From 2-02-FULL-55-14 sp964534125 (GTDB lineage: Bacteria; Bacteroidota; Ignavibacteria; UBA10030): DNA of 64,000 nucleotides. Position numbers and translations under genes: made by a program. The notes beneath the pieces were generated by a model. That model did not search any database. It was not told the DNA's origin and saw only the letters and a program-made list of their open reading frames with translations. Numbering within the stretch: position 1 is the first letter of the stretch; each line of letters starts with the position of its first letter. Shown piece after piece: positions 7,929 to 15,531 of this stretch. The DNA lies in the NCBI GenBank assembly GCA_964534125.1, contig CAZHOJ010000001.1, forward strand, positions 620,001-684,000. The letters are read 5' to 3'.

Positions 7929-9074
7929 TCATTGTGTCGAAGACTGTGGTTGGTTCAGATAGGCGCCGACCCCGTGTTCCATCAGATCGGTATAGCCAGG
8001 GATACCGTCGACCTCGATTGCATTGTCCGGGATATCGAACGCATAGGCCGACATGATCGCGTGCAGTCCCTGAAGATGCCGGCCCACCCTTCGTTTGAGA
8101 GGCTCGCCTCCATCCGCGCGGTAGGTGATGCGCATGCGGCCGAGGGCCTCAGCTTCTGCGTAGCGCTGGTCGATGCCATCGACGATCAATGCCTCTGTCG
8201 TCGGCCCGCGGAGACGGCCCTGGATCGGATTGCTCGTCTCCATCAGAAAGGGATACACATCGGAGGCATCTCCCCATTCCCGGTGGCTGAGCCCCCGAAA
8301 GTTCGGAGGAGAGATCTCGAGCGAATACTGCAGCCCCTCGAACTCGAGGTCCAGCACAGCATTCGCCCCCATATCCTTCCCCTTCTCGTGGACCACGACA
8401 GCGTTGATGATGGGGATCTCCGGCGCCGCCTCATGAAGGTCGACCGCGATATCGACATGCTCATTCCGGATAAGCTCCATGATCGCGAAGGCGATCCGTT
8501 CCATGTACGATCCGTCCGGACGCCCCGGATAGGCACGGTTAAGGTTCCTCGCTTCATGGCCGGACAGCTGCTGGCCCGACGGATGATGGAGATAGACGAC
8601 CGGATCGGGCCATTGGTCGAGTGGATTCGTACCGCGGGACCCGAAGCGGAAGCGCCTCTCACCCCACGCAGTGGGGATGCCGAAGGTCGTGGGAGTTCCT
8701 TCGAGAGGGTCCGTGACAGTGAGTCCGCTCGCATTCGCCCGCGGGATGACGATCAGCCGCCCCTTGCGAACCCGTGCGTTCTCCGTGAGGACGACCGCGG
8801 TGATGAATCCCGCAGACTCGTTCCCATGGGTCGCGCCAAGGACGAGCATGGTGGCCCCGGGCTCGTCGCCGTCGAAGAAGAAGACCTCCGAATCCCCCGA
8901 CCCTCCGCGGATACCGTCGAAGTAGTCGCTCAGTCGTCCGGTGCGCGTCAGTCCGTCGGATGGGACGATCGGTTCCGGTTCGCGCTGCGCGAGGAACACG
9001 GCAGATGCCCACGCCGCAAGGGCGCCGGCCACAGCGAGGAACAGGATTGCCCGGATGTGATGCGGCTGTCTCAT
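7929..9074 (-). CDS. Exported succinylglutamate desuccinylase/aspartoacylase-family zinc hydrolase
   Basis: 381 aa with an N-terminal hydrophobic anchor or signal (residues 8-28). The M14-like zinc site is visible: H83 and E86 in GATHGNES and H214 in AVDLHEA, with ARNLNRAYPGRPDG supplying the usual substrate-binding Asn-Arg pair. The family cleaves N-acyl amino acids (N-acetyl-Asp, N-succinyl-Glu) or carboxypeptidase-type amide bonds. Members are normally cytoplasmic; the signal suggests this one acts outside the inner membrane. It starts 1 nt after the stop of the 51-aa membrane protein gene, with the DctM-like permease just upstream, so uptake and deacylation of the same acyl amino acid is a reasonable guess. 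Confidence 0.85.
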   Translation of the reverse strand: MRQPHHIRAILFLAVAGALAAWASAVFLAQREPEPIVPSDGLTRTGRLSDYFDGIRGGSGDSEVFFFDGDEPGATMLVLGATHGNESAGFITAVVLTENARVRKGRLIVIPRANASGLTVTDPLEGTPTTFGIPTAWGERRFRFGSRGTNPLDQWPDPVVYLHHPSGQQLSGHEARNLNRAYPGRPDGSYMERIAFAIMELIRNEHVDIAVDLHEAAPEIPIINAVVVHEKGKDMGANAVLDLEFEGLQYSLEISPPNFRGLSHREWGDASDVYPFLMETSNPIQGRLRGPTTEALIVDGIDQRYAEAEALGRMRITYRADGGEPLKRRVGRHLQGLHAIMSAYAFDIPDNAIEVDGIPGYTDLMEHGVGAYLNQPQSSTQ

Positions 9075-9075
9075 C

Positions 9076-9231
9076 TCATTTGATGTGAAGGACCCGCAGA
9101 ACGAGCGGAATGATCACGACGACGATGGCGATCTGGTATTTCCACCGGTTTTCCGTGAAGAGCTCTCTCAGCAGGAGCCCTGCGAGGAGAGCAGCGAGGA
9201 CGACATAGATCCAATGCAGGAGGGTTTCCAT
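9076..9231 (-). CDS. 51-aa membrane protein between permease and hydrolase
   Basis: This short gene is found by reading the 160-nt gap between its neighbours. It encodes METLLHWIYVVLAALLAGLL through VLRVLHIK, 51 residues with two predicted membrane helices (about residues 7-21 and 33-48) joined by a charged loop (RELFTENRWK). It begins 4 nt after the stop of the DctM-like permease and ends 1 nt before the hydrolase start, so it sits perfectly inside the operon. Size and hydrophobicity suggest an accessory subunit of the permease, standing where TRAP systems have the DctQ small subunit, though DctQ has four helices. No family recognised. Confidence 0.7.
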   Translation of the reverse strand: METLLHWIYVVLAALLAGLLLRELFTENRWKYQIAIVVVIIPLVLRVLHIK

Positions 9232-9235
9232 GGCA

Positions 9236-10504
9236 TCACAGCATAATATCGCCGACCAGATGGCCGAGCATGATGAGAAAGACTCCGGTCATCAGCGCCA
9301 GCACTGCGAGCGGGAGCACCGCGCGGAGGATGCGCCAGTGGTTCTTCTCTCCAACAAGCTGTGCAGAAAGAACGCACAGGAGAGACGCCGGCGGCATGAG
9401 GTCCCCTACGCTCGCCATAAGAGAGAGCGCAGAGGTGACCAGGATCTCGCTCTTCCCCAGGAACACATACACGAGCGGCACGCCAAGAACGGACGAAGCG
9501 GCGTAGGCCGACCCGAAAGCAGGCATCGCAACACCGACACCCGCTGCAAGGAACGTCTCCGGTATCCTGAGCGCGCTGACCGCGAGGAATCCCCGCACAC
9601 CCGTCAGCGTGAGGATCTGGACGAACACACCGACGCCGACCAGGATGGCCAGCACCGGAAGCGCAGCACGCATTGCCTCCTGCGCAACGGCGAGGGGCTT
9701 ATAGCGCTCGCCGCTCTTCACGGTTGCCGCAGCACCGATCAGAAAGCTGAGCGGTGCGCCGATGTCGGGGACCGTTTCGGGCCAGCTCCGGATGACCACC
9801 ATCAGCCCGATGACGATCAGGAACGGAACGAAGAGCTTGACACCATGAGAAGCATAGACGGATGGAGGGAGCTTGCCCCTGATATCCTCGAGATGCACGG
9901 CCCTCAGGAACCGCACCCTGAAGTACAGCCCCGTCACGATGGCGAGCGGGATGACGATCATCGCCAGCGGCTTGACGAACCCGACATAGGGCATATCGAC
10001 CCCGCCTCCGATGATCATCACCGGAAGATTGATGGGGGGAGCGACCTCGCCGAGGACCGCCGAGAAGGCGACCAGGGCGCCGACGGCCGTGACCGGAATG
10101 CCGAGCGCGAGCAGCGAAGGAACGACGAGCGCTCCTGTCGTCAGGATGCACGCCGATGACAGACCTGTGAGCATACCCGGGAACATGATAAAGAAGACGA
10201 CTGCGACCATCAGTACTGCCGGCCAGCGATACAACGAGAGCATGATCGCTGAACTGAGCGTCGCAAGGGCTCCGGACGCCTCGACAGACTTCATGAAGAT
10301 CATCGCGGTCGCGACGATGAGGATGGGATCCAGGAACCCGAACATCCCCTCGATCAGATGCCGCACGGGGATCCCCTCCCCGGCTGCAAGCGCTCCGGCG
10401 ATGGAAGCCAGGATGAGAGCAACGCCCGTGGGGAGCTTCCACCAGAAGAGGCCTGCGATGAACGTCGCAAGCATCACAATGAAGACGAAAAGCTCAGGCG
10501 CCAT
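9236..10504 (-). CDS. DctM-like (TRAP large permease / IT superfamily) transporter
   Basis: 422 aa, about twelve hydrophobic segments, the length expected for a TRAP transporter DctM subunit. Characteristic stretches are FVFIVMLATFIAGLFWW, PVTAVGALVAFSAVLGEVAPP, and the mirrored LMASVGDLMPPASLL near the C-terminus; a proline pair at the tip of each re-entrant loop (APP, MPP) is typical of the ion-transporter superfamily. Such proteins import carboxylates or amino-acid-like anions with Na+ or H+. No periplasmic DctP binding protein is visible nearby; the DUF6305-like protein or the 51-aa protein might replace the missing partners. It lies 39 nt downstream of the exported racemase gene. Confidence 0.82.
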   Translation of the reverse strand: MAPELFVFIVMLATFIAGLFWWKLPTGVALILASIAGALAAGEGIPVRHLIEGMFGFLDPILIVATAMIFMKSVEASGALATLSSAIMLSLYRWPAVLMVAVVFFIMFPGMLTGLSSACILTTGALVVPSLLALGIPVTAVGALVAFSAVLGEVAPPINLPVMIIGGGVDMPYVGFVKPLAMIVIPLAIVTGLYFRVRFLRAVHLEDIRGKLPPSVYASHGVKLFVPFLIVIGLMVVIRSWPETVPDIGAPLSFLIGAAATVKSGERYKPLAVAQEAMRAALPVLAILVGVGVFVQILTLTGVRGFLAVSALRIPETFLAAGVGVAMPAFGSAYAASSVLGVPLVYVFLGKSEILVTSALSLMASVGDLMPPASLLCVLSAQLVGEKNHWRILRAVLPLAVLALMTGVFLIMLGHLVGDIML

Positions 10505-10543
10505 GCATGTTCCGTGTGAGTGATATCCGCTGACCGGACATGG

Positions 10544-11638
10544 TCATTGCTGTTCGATGGCTCCTTCCGGTCTCCGCTTGAACTGGAAGAGGTCCATCCG
10601 TCGTTCATACTGTTCAAGAGCCGCAGCGGTCGCCGGTGAGGTCGGCCGGACAAGACCGGCGATCGACCTGATCTCGCCTGCTGTCAGCTCTGCCCGGGAG
10701 ATCACCCGGACACGGACCGTCGCACTATCGAACGACCGGCCCTGCGCCAGGCGGAACATCATCGAGCTCATTGCATCGTTCGGGTCCACCATCATGACCT
10801 GCCGGGACCCGGTCCCGGAAAGCGCGCCGGCAAACGACGCCGAGCGGTATCCGTAGTGCGTGCACACAAGCCCGGCGATGATCCCCCTGGCGTCCGGGCT
10901 AACCTTCGACAGCGCCTCGCCCGCATAGAGTCCGATCATGGTGTCGACCATGTCGCTCCGTGCGTCGAGCTGGATCTCGCTCGCGAGCTCCCCGCATTCC
11001 TGCACGACGATGCGGTCTTCCGGTACACCCCGGCCGACCAGATCATTCTTATGGTCACCGGCGGCGATGGTCGTCGGCGTGCCGAGGAGCACCATCACAG
11101 CATCCGGATGCTCAACCGATGCCGCGGCAAGACGTTCTGTCCCCAGCGTCACGATGTCGACGACCGGGATCCATGCCGGAATGTCCGCCGGTTCCTTCCG
11201 ATAGACGACGGAGAGCGTGTTGCACGCGATGAACACTGCGTCCGGCGCATACGATCGGACCATGCCCTCGAGGGCATCGCGAAAGACCTCCGAGCGCTCC
11301 GCATCCGTCGTCATGTGGTTGTATCCGTAGTCCGACTCCGGGAGCGCATTGCAGAAGACAACGTCCAGGTGCCGGTATGCACGGGTGCGGCGTGCGATCG
11401 AATCCATCTGTGCAGCGACCGAGAGTCCTCCAAGACCGGAATCGGTCAGGAGGAGCCGAAGCGTGTCCTTCCGGGCGAGCGAACGGAGTCCTTCCTGCGC
11501 CGCGGCCGGTGTGACGAATGCCACGGAGACCGGAAGGCATATCCAGGCGAGAATGACAACGGCCAGCGGCGACCAGCGGGAGGATCGCTGTGATGCCCGC
11601 TGCCGGGCCCTAAAAACCGACCGCGAGCGAGATGACAT
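10544..11638 (-). CDS. Exported glutamate/aspartate racemase-fold protein (MurI-like)
   Basis: 364 aa. Residues 51-290 match the glutamate racemase fold: LTDSGLGGLSV (64-74, the substrate-binding DSG loop), FIACNTLS with catalytic-type C139, LLGTPTTI, and LVCTHYGY with the second cysteine C259. Both cysteines needed for two-base racemisation are present. Unlike cytoplasmic MurI (about 260-280 aa), this protein has an N-terminal hydrophobic segment ending in a signal-like site (AVVILAWICLPVSVAFVTPAAAQ), so it should act in the periplasm or be anchored to the membrane. Substrate could be glutamate, aspartate or another acidic amino acid. The ATG at 11638 overlaps the end of the porin gene by 29 bp. 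Its place among a GGT, an acyl-amino-acid hydrolase and a permease supports a role in acidic amino-acid conversion outside the cytoplasm. Confidence 0.85.
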   Translation of the reverse strand: MSSRSRSVFRARQRASQRSSRWSPLAVVILAWICLPVSVAFVTPAAAQEGLRSLARKDTLRLLLTDSGLGGLSVAAQMDSIARRTRAYRHLDVVFCNALPESDYGYNHMTTDAERSEVFRDALEGMVRSYAPDAVFIACNTLSVVYRKEPADIPAWIPVVDIVTLGTERLAAASVEHPDAVMVLLGTPTTIAAGDHKNDLVGRGVPEDRIVVQECGELASEIQLDARSDMVDTMIGLYAGEALSKVSPDARGIIAGLVCTHYGYRSASFAGALSGTGSRQVMMVDPNDAMSSMMFRLAQGRSFDSATVRVRVISRAELTAGEIRSIAGLVRPTSPATAAALEQYERRMDLFQFKRRPEGAIEQQ

Positions 11639-12638
11639 GGATCAGGCCAAGCTGCTCGAGCGACATCGACGCATAATCGACCGTGACGCCGAACGACCCC
11701 GCCGACTCGATCCTGACCCCAAGTCCGTACGTCAGACTGCGGACATCATCGTTGAGATGGTAGCCGCCACGGAGCGCGATGATGTCGGACCAGACATACT
11801 CGACGCCGAACGCGGCATGCTCGGGCGCATCGTTCGGATGGTTCGCGTCGATAGCGACCCGGACGGCATGCGTCTCGTCAGCGAACATGGCGTTCGTTCG
11901 GCCAAGAAGCTGCCAGCCAAGGCCGACCCGGAAGTTCACCGGAAGCTCCCATGATTCTGTCGCCAGGTAACTTGCGACACCGGTGTTGGTGGCATTGTTC
12001 GGGAGGGGATCGTACGTCTTCTGAAGGTCCCGCCCTTCGAGCTTCATCGTGGAGCCGAAATTGGTGAATGACATCCCGACGGTGATGCCGTCGAATCCCG
12101 TCTCGAGCAGCGTCCCAAGGTCGACAGCGAACGCACTGGCCGACTCATTATAAAGGGATTGAGTGACATACTTGACCGTCGCTCCGAACGAGAAAAAGCT
12201 CGCCATCCGGGCGGAGTACGTAAGCCCCACCGCGACATCCGTTGCGCCGAAGTACGTCCCCGTCCCTCGCGGCTCGAGCTCAGTCGTGATCTCCATGTCA
12301 TCCATCGTCAGGACCGTGGTCCCCACGCCGATCCGCTGATTCTCCCCCAACGGGATGGAGATCCCGAAGAACTGGTGACGGATATCGGCGAACCAGTTGG
12401 CGTGGTTCGCGTAGAGCGAGACGCCCTGGACCTGCACGAGCGCCGCCGGATTCCAGTACATCGCACTGGGATCGTCCACGATACCGGCTGTGGCTCCAGC
12501 CATCGAAAGACTGCGCCCGCCCACGCCGATCTTCAGGAACTGGGCCGCGGCCGTGCCCGATTTGTTCTGCTGCTGAGCGGTCCCCGAAAGGACCACCAGG
12601 AAGGAAGCCGCGATCGCTATGCTCAATGGCCTGGTCAT
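11610..12638 (-). CDS. PorV/PorQ-family outer-membrane beta-barrel protein
   Basis: 342 aa. Signal peptide (MTRPLSIAIAASFLVVLSGTAQQ) followed by the family opening GTAAAQFLKIGVGGRSLSMAGA and DDPSAMYWNPAALV, seen in PorV and other FadL-like barrels of T9SS bacteria. Alternating amphipathic strands run to the C-terminal ISLAVGF, a barrel-type end with terminal Phe. PorV shuttles T9SS cargo at the cell surface; paralogues such as this often travel with one TonB receptor and one surface protein. I chose the ATG at 12638, 5 nt after the upstream stop; an upstream ATG at 12737 would overlap that gene and precede the signal peptide. It could be a cargo-specific PorV or a FadL-like channel. Confidence 0.85.
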   Translation of the reverse strand: MTRPLSIAIAASFLVVLSGTAQQQNKSGTAAAQFLKIGVGGRSLSMAGATAGIVDDPSAMYWNPAALVQVQGVSLYANHANWFADIRHQFFGISIPLGENQRIGVGTTVLTMDDMEITTELEPRGTGTYFGATDVAVGLTYSARMASFFSFGATVKYVTQSLYNESASAFAVDLGTLLETGFDGITVGMSFTNFGSTMKLEGRDLQKTYDPLPNNATNTGVASYLATESWELPVNFRVGLGWQLLGRTNAMFADETHAVRVAIDANHPNDAPEHAAFGVEYVWSDIIALRGGYHLNDDVRSLTYGLGVRIESAGSFGVTVDYASMSLEQLGLIHVISLAVGF

Positions 12639-12643
12639 GGTCT

Positions 12644-15529
12644 TCACTTGATGAGTGCAAATTTGCCGATGTGAGTGTTCCCGTTCGGGTCCTCCAGCAC
12701 GTACACGTAGACACCGTACGCGAGCGCCTGGTCCCAATCAGTCACAAGGTTCCAGGCGAGAGAGCCCGAAGGCCCTCTGTGGTGCAGTGTGCGCACCTTG
12801 ACGCCTGCGACCGTGTAGACCGTGATGGTACATTCCGGCGGAAGGAACATGAACCGGATCTCCCGCACGTTCTGCCGGAGCTCGAACTTCGAGGATACGA
12901 TGTACGGATTCGGGACAACACGGACCTGCGACAGGTCGACCGCTGACGCATCGAAGGTCTGCTGGCCAACCTCGAACTCATAGACATCGCCGGTCCGCAG
13001 GCCGTTATAGCTGTTCACCCGCACGACAGTCCCGGGCGCCGGCGGATTCCCCACCGCATCGCCCGGCGCGTTGACGATGATGATCTGATATGCGAACAGG
13101 TTCGTCGTCGTCACCGGATTGGCCGAGCCGATGGCCGGGTCGCTCGCCGGATAGGGTGTGCGGCTCACCAGAATGCGTTCCCCCTCCTCCCACGTTCCGC
13201 TCGCATTCGGATCGTCGACCTCGAAGCATACCTTTGTGTTCGTCGTAACGTCCCAGACGGTGAAGGGAACTGTGAACGCCGCGACCGATCCTGTCATCCC
13301 CCACGAGTATGCCACCGATGTCTCGGTCGACGAGAACCGGATCTCGTAGGAGCGGGACTTCGAGGAGGTATCGGCGAACGGGAACACTCCCGCTGAAACA
13401 TACCATGAGCTGTCGGAGCTGATGTTCGCGACGCCGCTGACATTCTTCCCCGCACCGTCGACGATCGATTTCATCCCCCCGATCTGTGAGTCGGTGTCGA
13501 CGCGGATCCGCAGACCGTCGAACACCGCAAGGTCGGCCGTGTTCACCGGCTTCCCGACGAGCACAGAAGGAGTAGCGGTCGGTTCGATCCGGTGAACGGA
13601 GAACGTCGTTGCCGGCACGCCATCGAGGACGACATGATACGGGTACTGCTGAAGGGCCCCTGGATCCACGATCTCGATCGTGACGGTCCCGTCACCCAGG
13701 CCCGACACATGGGTCAGCGACTCGAGCGCGGCCGGGGTCGTGCCCAGCGGCGGCGGGAGCGGCGTCACCGTCACGAAATTGTGGACCTGCGGGCCGTCCC
13801 CTCGCGCTCCCTCGAGGGCAAACAGCGTCGCCGTCCCGCGGTCATAGCTGACGATGGTGTACGAATACTGAATGCCGTTTATCACATTTTTGTCGACCCA
13901 GCTGTGGCGTAATCCCGAGTCGTCCCCGAGGTACATGGCCGAGTTCTTCGGGTCCACGCCCTTGATGGTATTGTCGAGGTCGAATTGTGCCACCGGCACA
14001 TACCCGATCGTCCGGCCGAGGGCGTCGGTGATCTTGTTCCCCCATGTGATCCCGCCATCCTCGCTCCGATAGATCTTGTATCCCTCGAAATCCTGCTCGC
14101 CCGTCGATGGGTCGAGCGCTGTCTCCGGCGTATCACCCCAGTAGAGCGTCACCTCCCTGTCCCCCCCAACAGCGGAAAGCTCCGGAGCCGGCGGAGCCGC
14201 AGGACCGTTGAAGTGGGCATCATACAGCTGCTTCGCCTGCCAGACGTTCGAATAATAGTCGGCATCGTCATCCCCGGCGATCACGGCGATCACGAATCTG
14301 ACGGTATCGCCGGGTGCCATGTCGAACGGCCCCGTGGCGACGGTCCAGGCCCAATCCTGCTTCTGTGTGATCAGGCCGACATCGTCGATGCGGGTATCCG
14401 ATCCATGGAAGTAGTTGCTCGCATCAGCCACAATGTTCGGATTCGCGGGATTGCTCGAGATGATCGGCCACAGCCGGGCGTCGTCTGTCGGACCGCTGTC
14501 AAGGAAGTAATGGAAATCTGTCACGCCAAGGTTCCGCGGAGTCTCCAGGAAGACGGTCCCGAACGTGTAGTCCTCGGTGATCCCCCTCGCATTCGGCCGG
14601 GTGGCACCACCGATGTCCCCGTCGAAGTCCCTGTCCGCGAGGGACCAGACGTTCGTACCGTCGGCAAACGTGGAATCCTTGACAAGGAGCGTCTCTTCTG
14701 TGTGGTCGCTGCAGTCAGGGTCCTGATAGAATCCCGCGTAGACGCCTGTGAGGGTCCGGCCGCTCTTGTTCAGGAGCCACATCTCATAGAAGAGGATATC
14801 CTCTGCATAGACCCGGCCATAACTGTAGGCCATCATCTGAACCTCGAGCCCGACGACGTTCCCCTGCTGATTGTTGTTGTCGTTGAACTCCAGATAGATG
14901 TCCCGATCCGAAGCGAACTCACCCGGAACTTCCACCCCCGTGAGGGGATTCCGGCGGAACCGGCCCGGCCAGAAAGCCGTTCCGGTGGCGTCGACCGGCC
15001 AGGTGATCGGCAGATCACTGTGGGCGAGGTACGGGGTCTGGTTATTATAGAGGAGCTCGGTGTGCGGCGTGGGGTCGAGGTTCGGATTGTAGTGCGTGCT
15101 CCCGTAGGAACCGTCCTTCGCTATCCAGTCCTCGTTGTCGTTATCCGTCCAGCCGTCGATGACGTTCCCCTGGTTCCCGTTCTTGCTGTTCTCCTGCATC
15201 GCAACGAAGAAGGCAAAATCGTCGCAGAGGCCGGTGAAGTTCTCGCGCGGGTACCGGAAGTCGAAGAACAGCTCCGTGGGGGCGTTCCCGACGTCCTCGT
15301 ACCGTGTGTCGGTGATCTGCCCGTAGTTCATCAGCAGGTTCTGCAGCTGCCCCTTGGTCTGTACGCCGACCGCCTCGTCGGCGAATCCCGTCATCTTCTT
15401 CAGCGACGGTGTGCCCCTCCGTCCGCTCTCGATCTGAGCGTTCGATCCCGCCCCGCACAGCAGGAGGCCGAGCACGACCACGCTCGTCCGGCGAAGAGAT
15501 GCGGCGATATGTTTCGTTGTCATAGTCAC
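12644..15529 (-). CDS. Large surface protein with T9SS-like C-terminal domain (961 aa), partner of TonB receptor
   Basis: 961 aa with an N-terminal signal (VVVLGLLLCGAGSNAQ). The body has no catalytic motif that I recognise. It includes a tryptophan/asparagine-rich segment near residues 90-150 and, after about residue 445, fibronectin-III-like beta sandwiches (PPAPELSAVGGDREVTLYW, GYKIYRSEDGG, SYTIVSYDRG). The end has NPYIVSSKFE, ITVYTVAGVKVRTL and GVYVYVLEDPNG...GKFALIK, the layout of a FlgD-like sorting tail. It lies 2 nt downstream of the TonB-dependent receptor and 5 nt upstream of the PorV-like gene. The three form a recurring FCB-group cassette whose secreted member is probably surface-displayed. 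Substrate unknown. Confidence 0.75.
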   Translation of the reverse strand: MTMTTKHIAASLRRTSVVVLGLLLCGAGSNAQIESGRRGTPSLKKMTGFADEAVGVQTKGQLQNLLMNYGQITDTRYEDVGNAPTELFFDFRYPRENFTGLCDDFAFFVAMQENSKNGNQGNVIDGWTDNDNEDWIAKDGSYGSTHYNPNLDPTPHTELLYNNQTPYLAHSDLPITWPVDATGTAFWPGRFRRNPLTGVEVPGEFASDRDIYLEFNDNNNQQGNVVGLEVQMMAYSYGRVYAEDILFYEMWLLNKSGRTLTGVYAGFYQDPDCSDHTEETLLVKDSTFADGTNVWSLADRDFDGDIGGATRPNARGITEDYTFGTVFLETPRNLGVTDFHYFLDSGPTDDARLWPIISSNPANPNIVADASNYFHGSDTRIDDVGLITQKQDWAWTVATGPFDMAPGDTVRFVIAVIAGDDDADYYSNVWQAKQLYDAHFNGPAAPPAPELSAVGGDREVTLYWGDTPETALDPSTGEQDFEGYKIYRSEDGGITWGNKITDALGRTIGYVPVAQFDLDNTIKGVDPKNSAMYLGDDSGLRHSWVDKNVINGIQYSYTIVSYDRGTATLFALEGARGDGPQVHNFVTVTPLPPPLGTTPAALESLTHVSGLGDGTVTIEIVDPGALQQYPYHVVLDGVPATTFSVHRIEPTATPSVLVGKPVNTADLAVFDGLRIRVDTDSQIGGMKSIVDGAGKNVSGVANISSDSSWYVSAGVFPFADTSSKSRSYEIRFSSTETSVAYSWGMTGSVAAFTVPFTVWDVTTNTKVCFEVDDPNASGTWEEGERILVSRTPYPASDPAIGSANPVTTTNLFAYQIIIVNAPGDAVGNPPAPGTVVRVNSYNGLRTGDVYEFEVGQQTFDASAVDLSQVRVVPNPYIVSSKFELRQNVREIRFMFLPPECTITVYTVAGVKVRTLHHRGPSGSLAWNLVTDWDQALAYGVYVYVLEDPNGNTHIGKFALIK

Positions 15530-15531
15530 TG

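Noticed and set aside
12639..12737. N-terminal extension of the PorV-like protein
   Set aside because: It would overlap the upstream gene by almost 100 bp and place a long charged segment before a good signal peptide.
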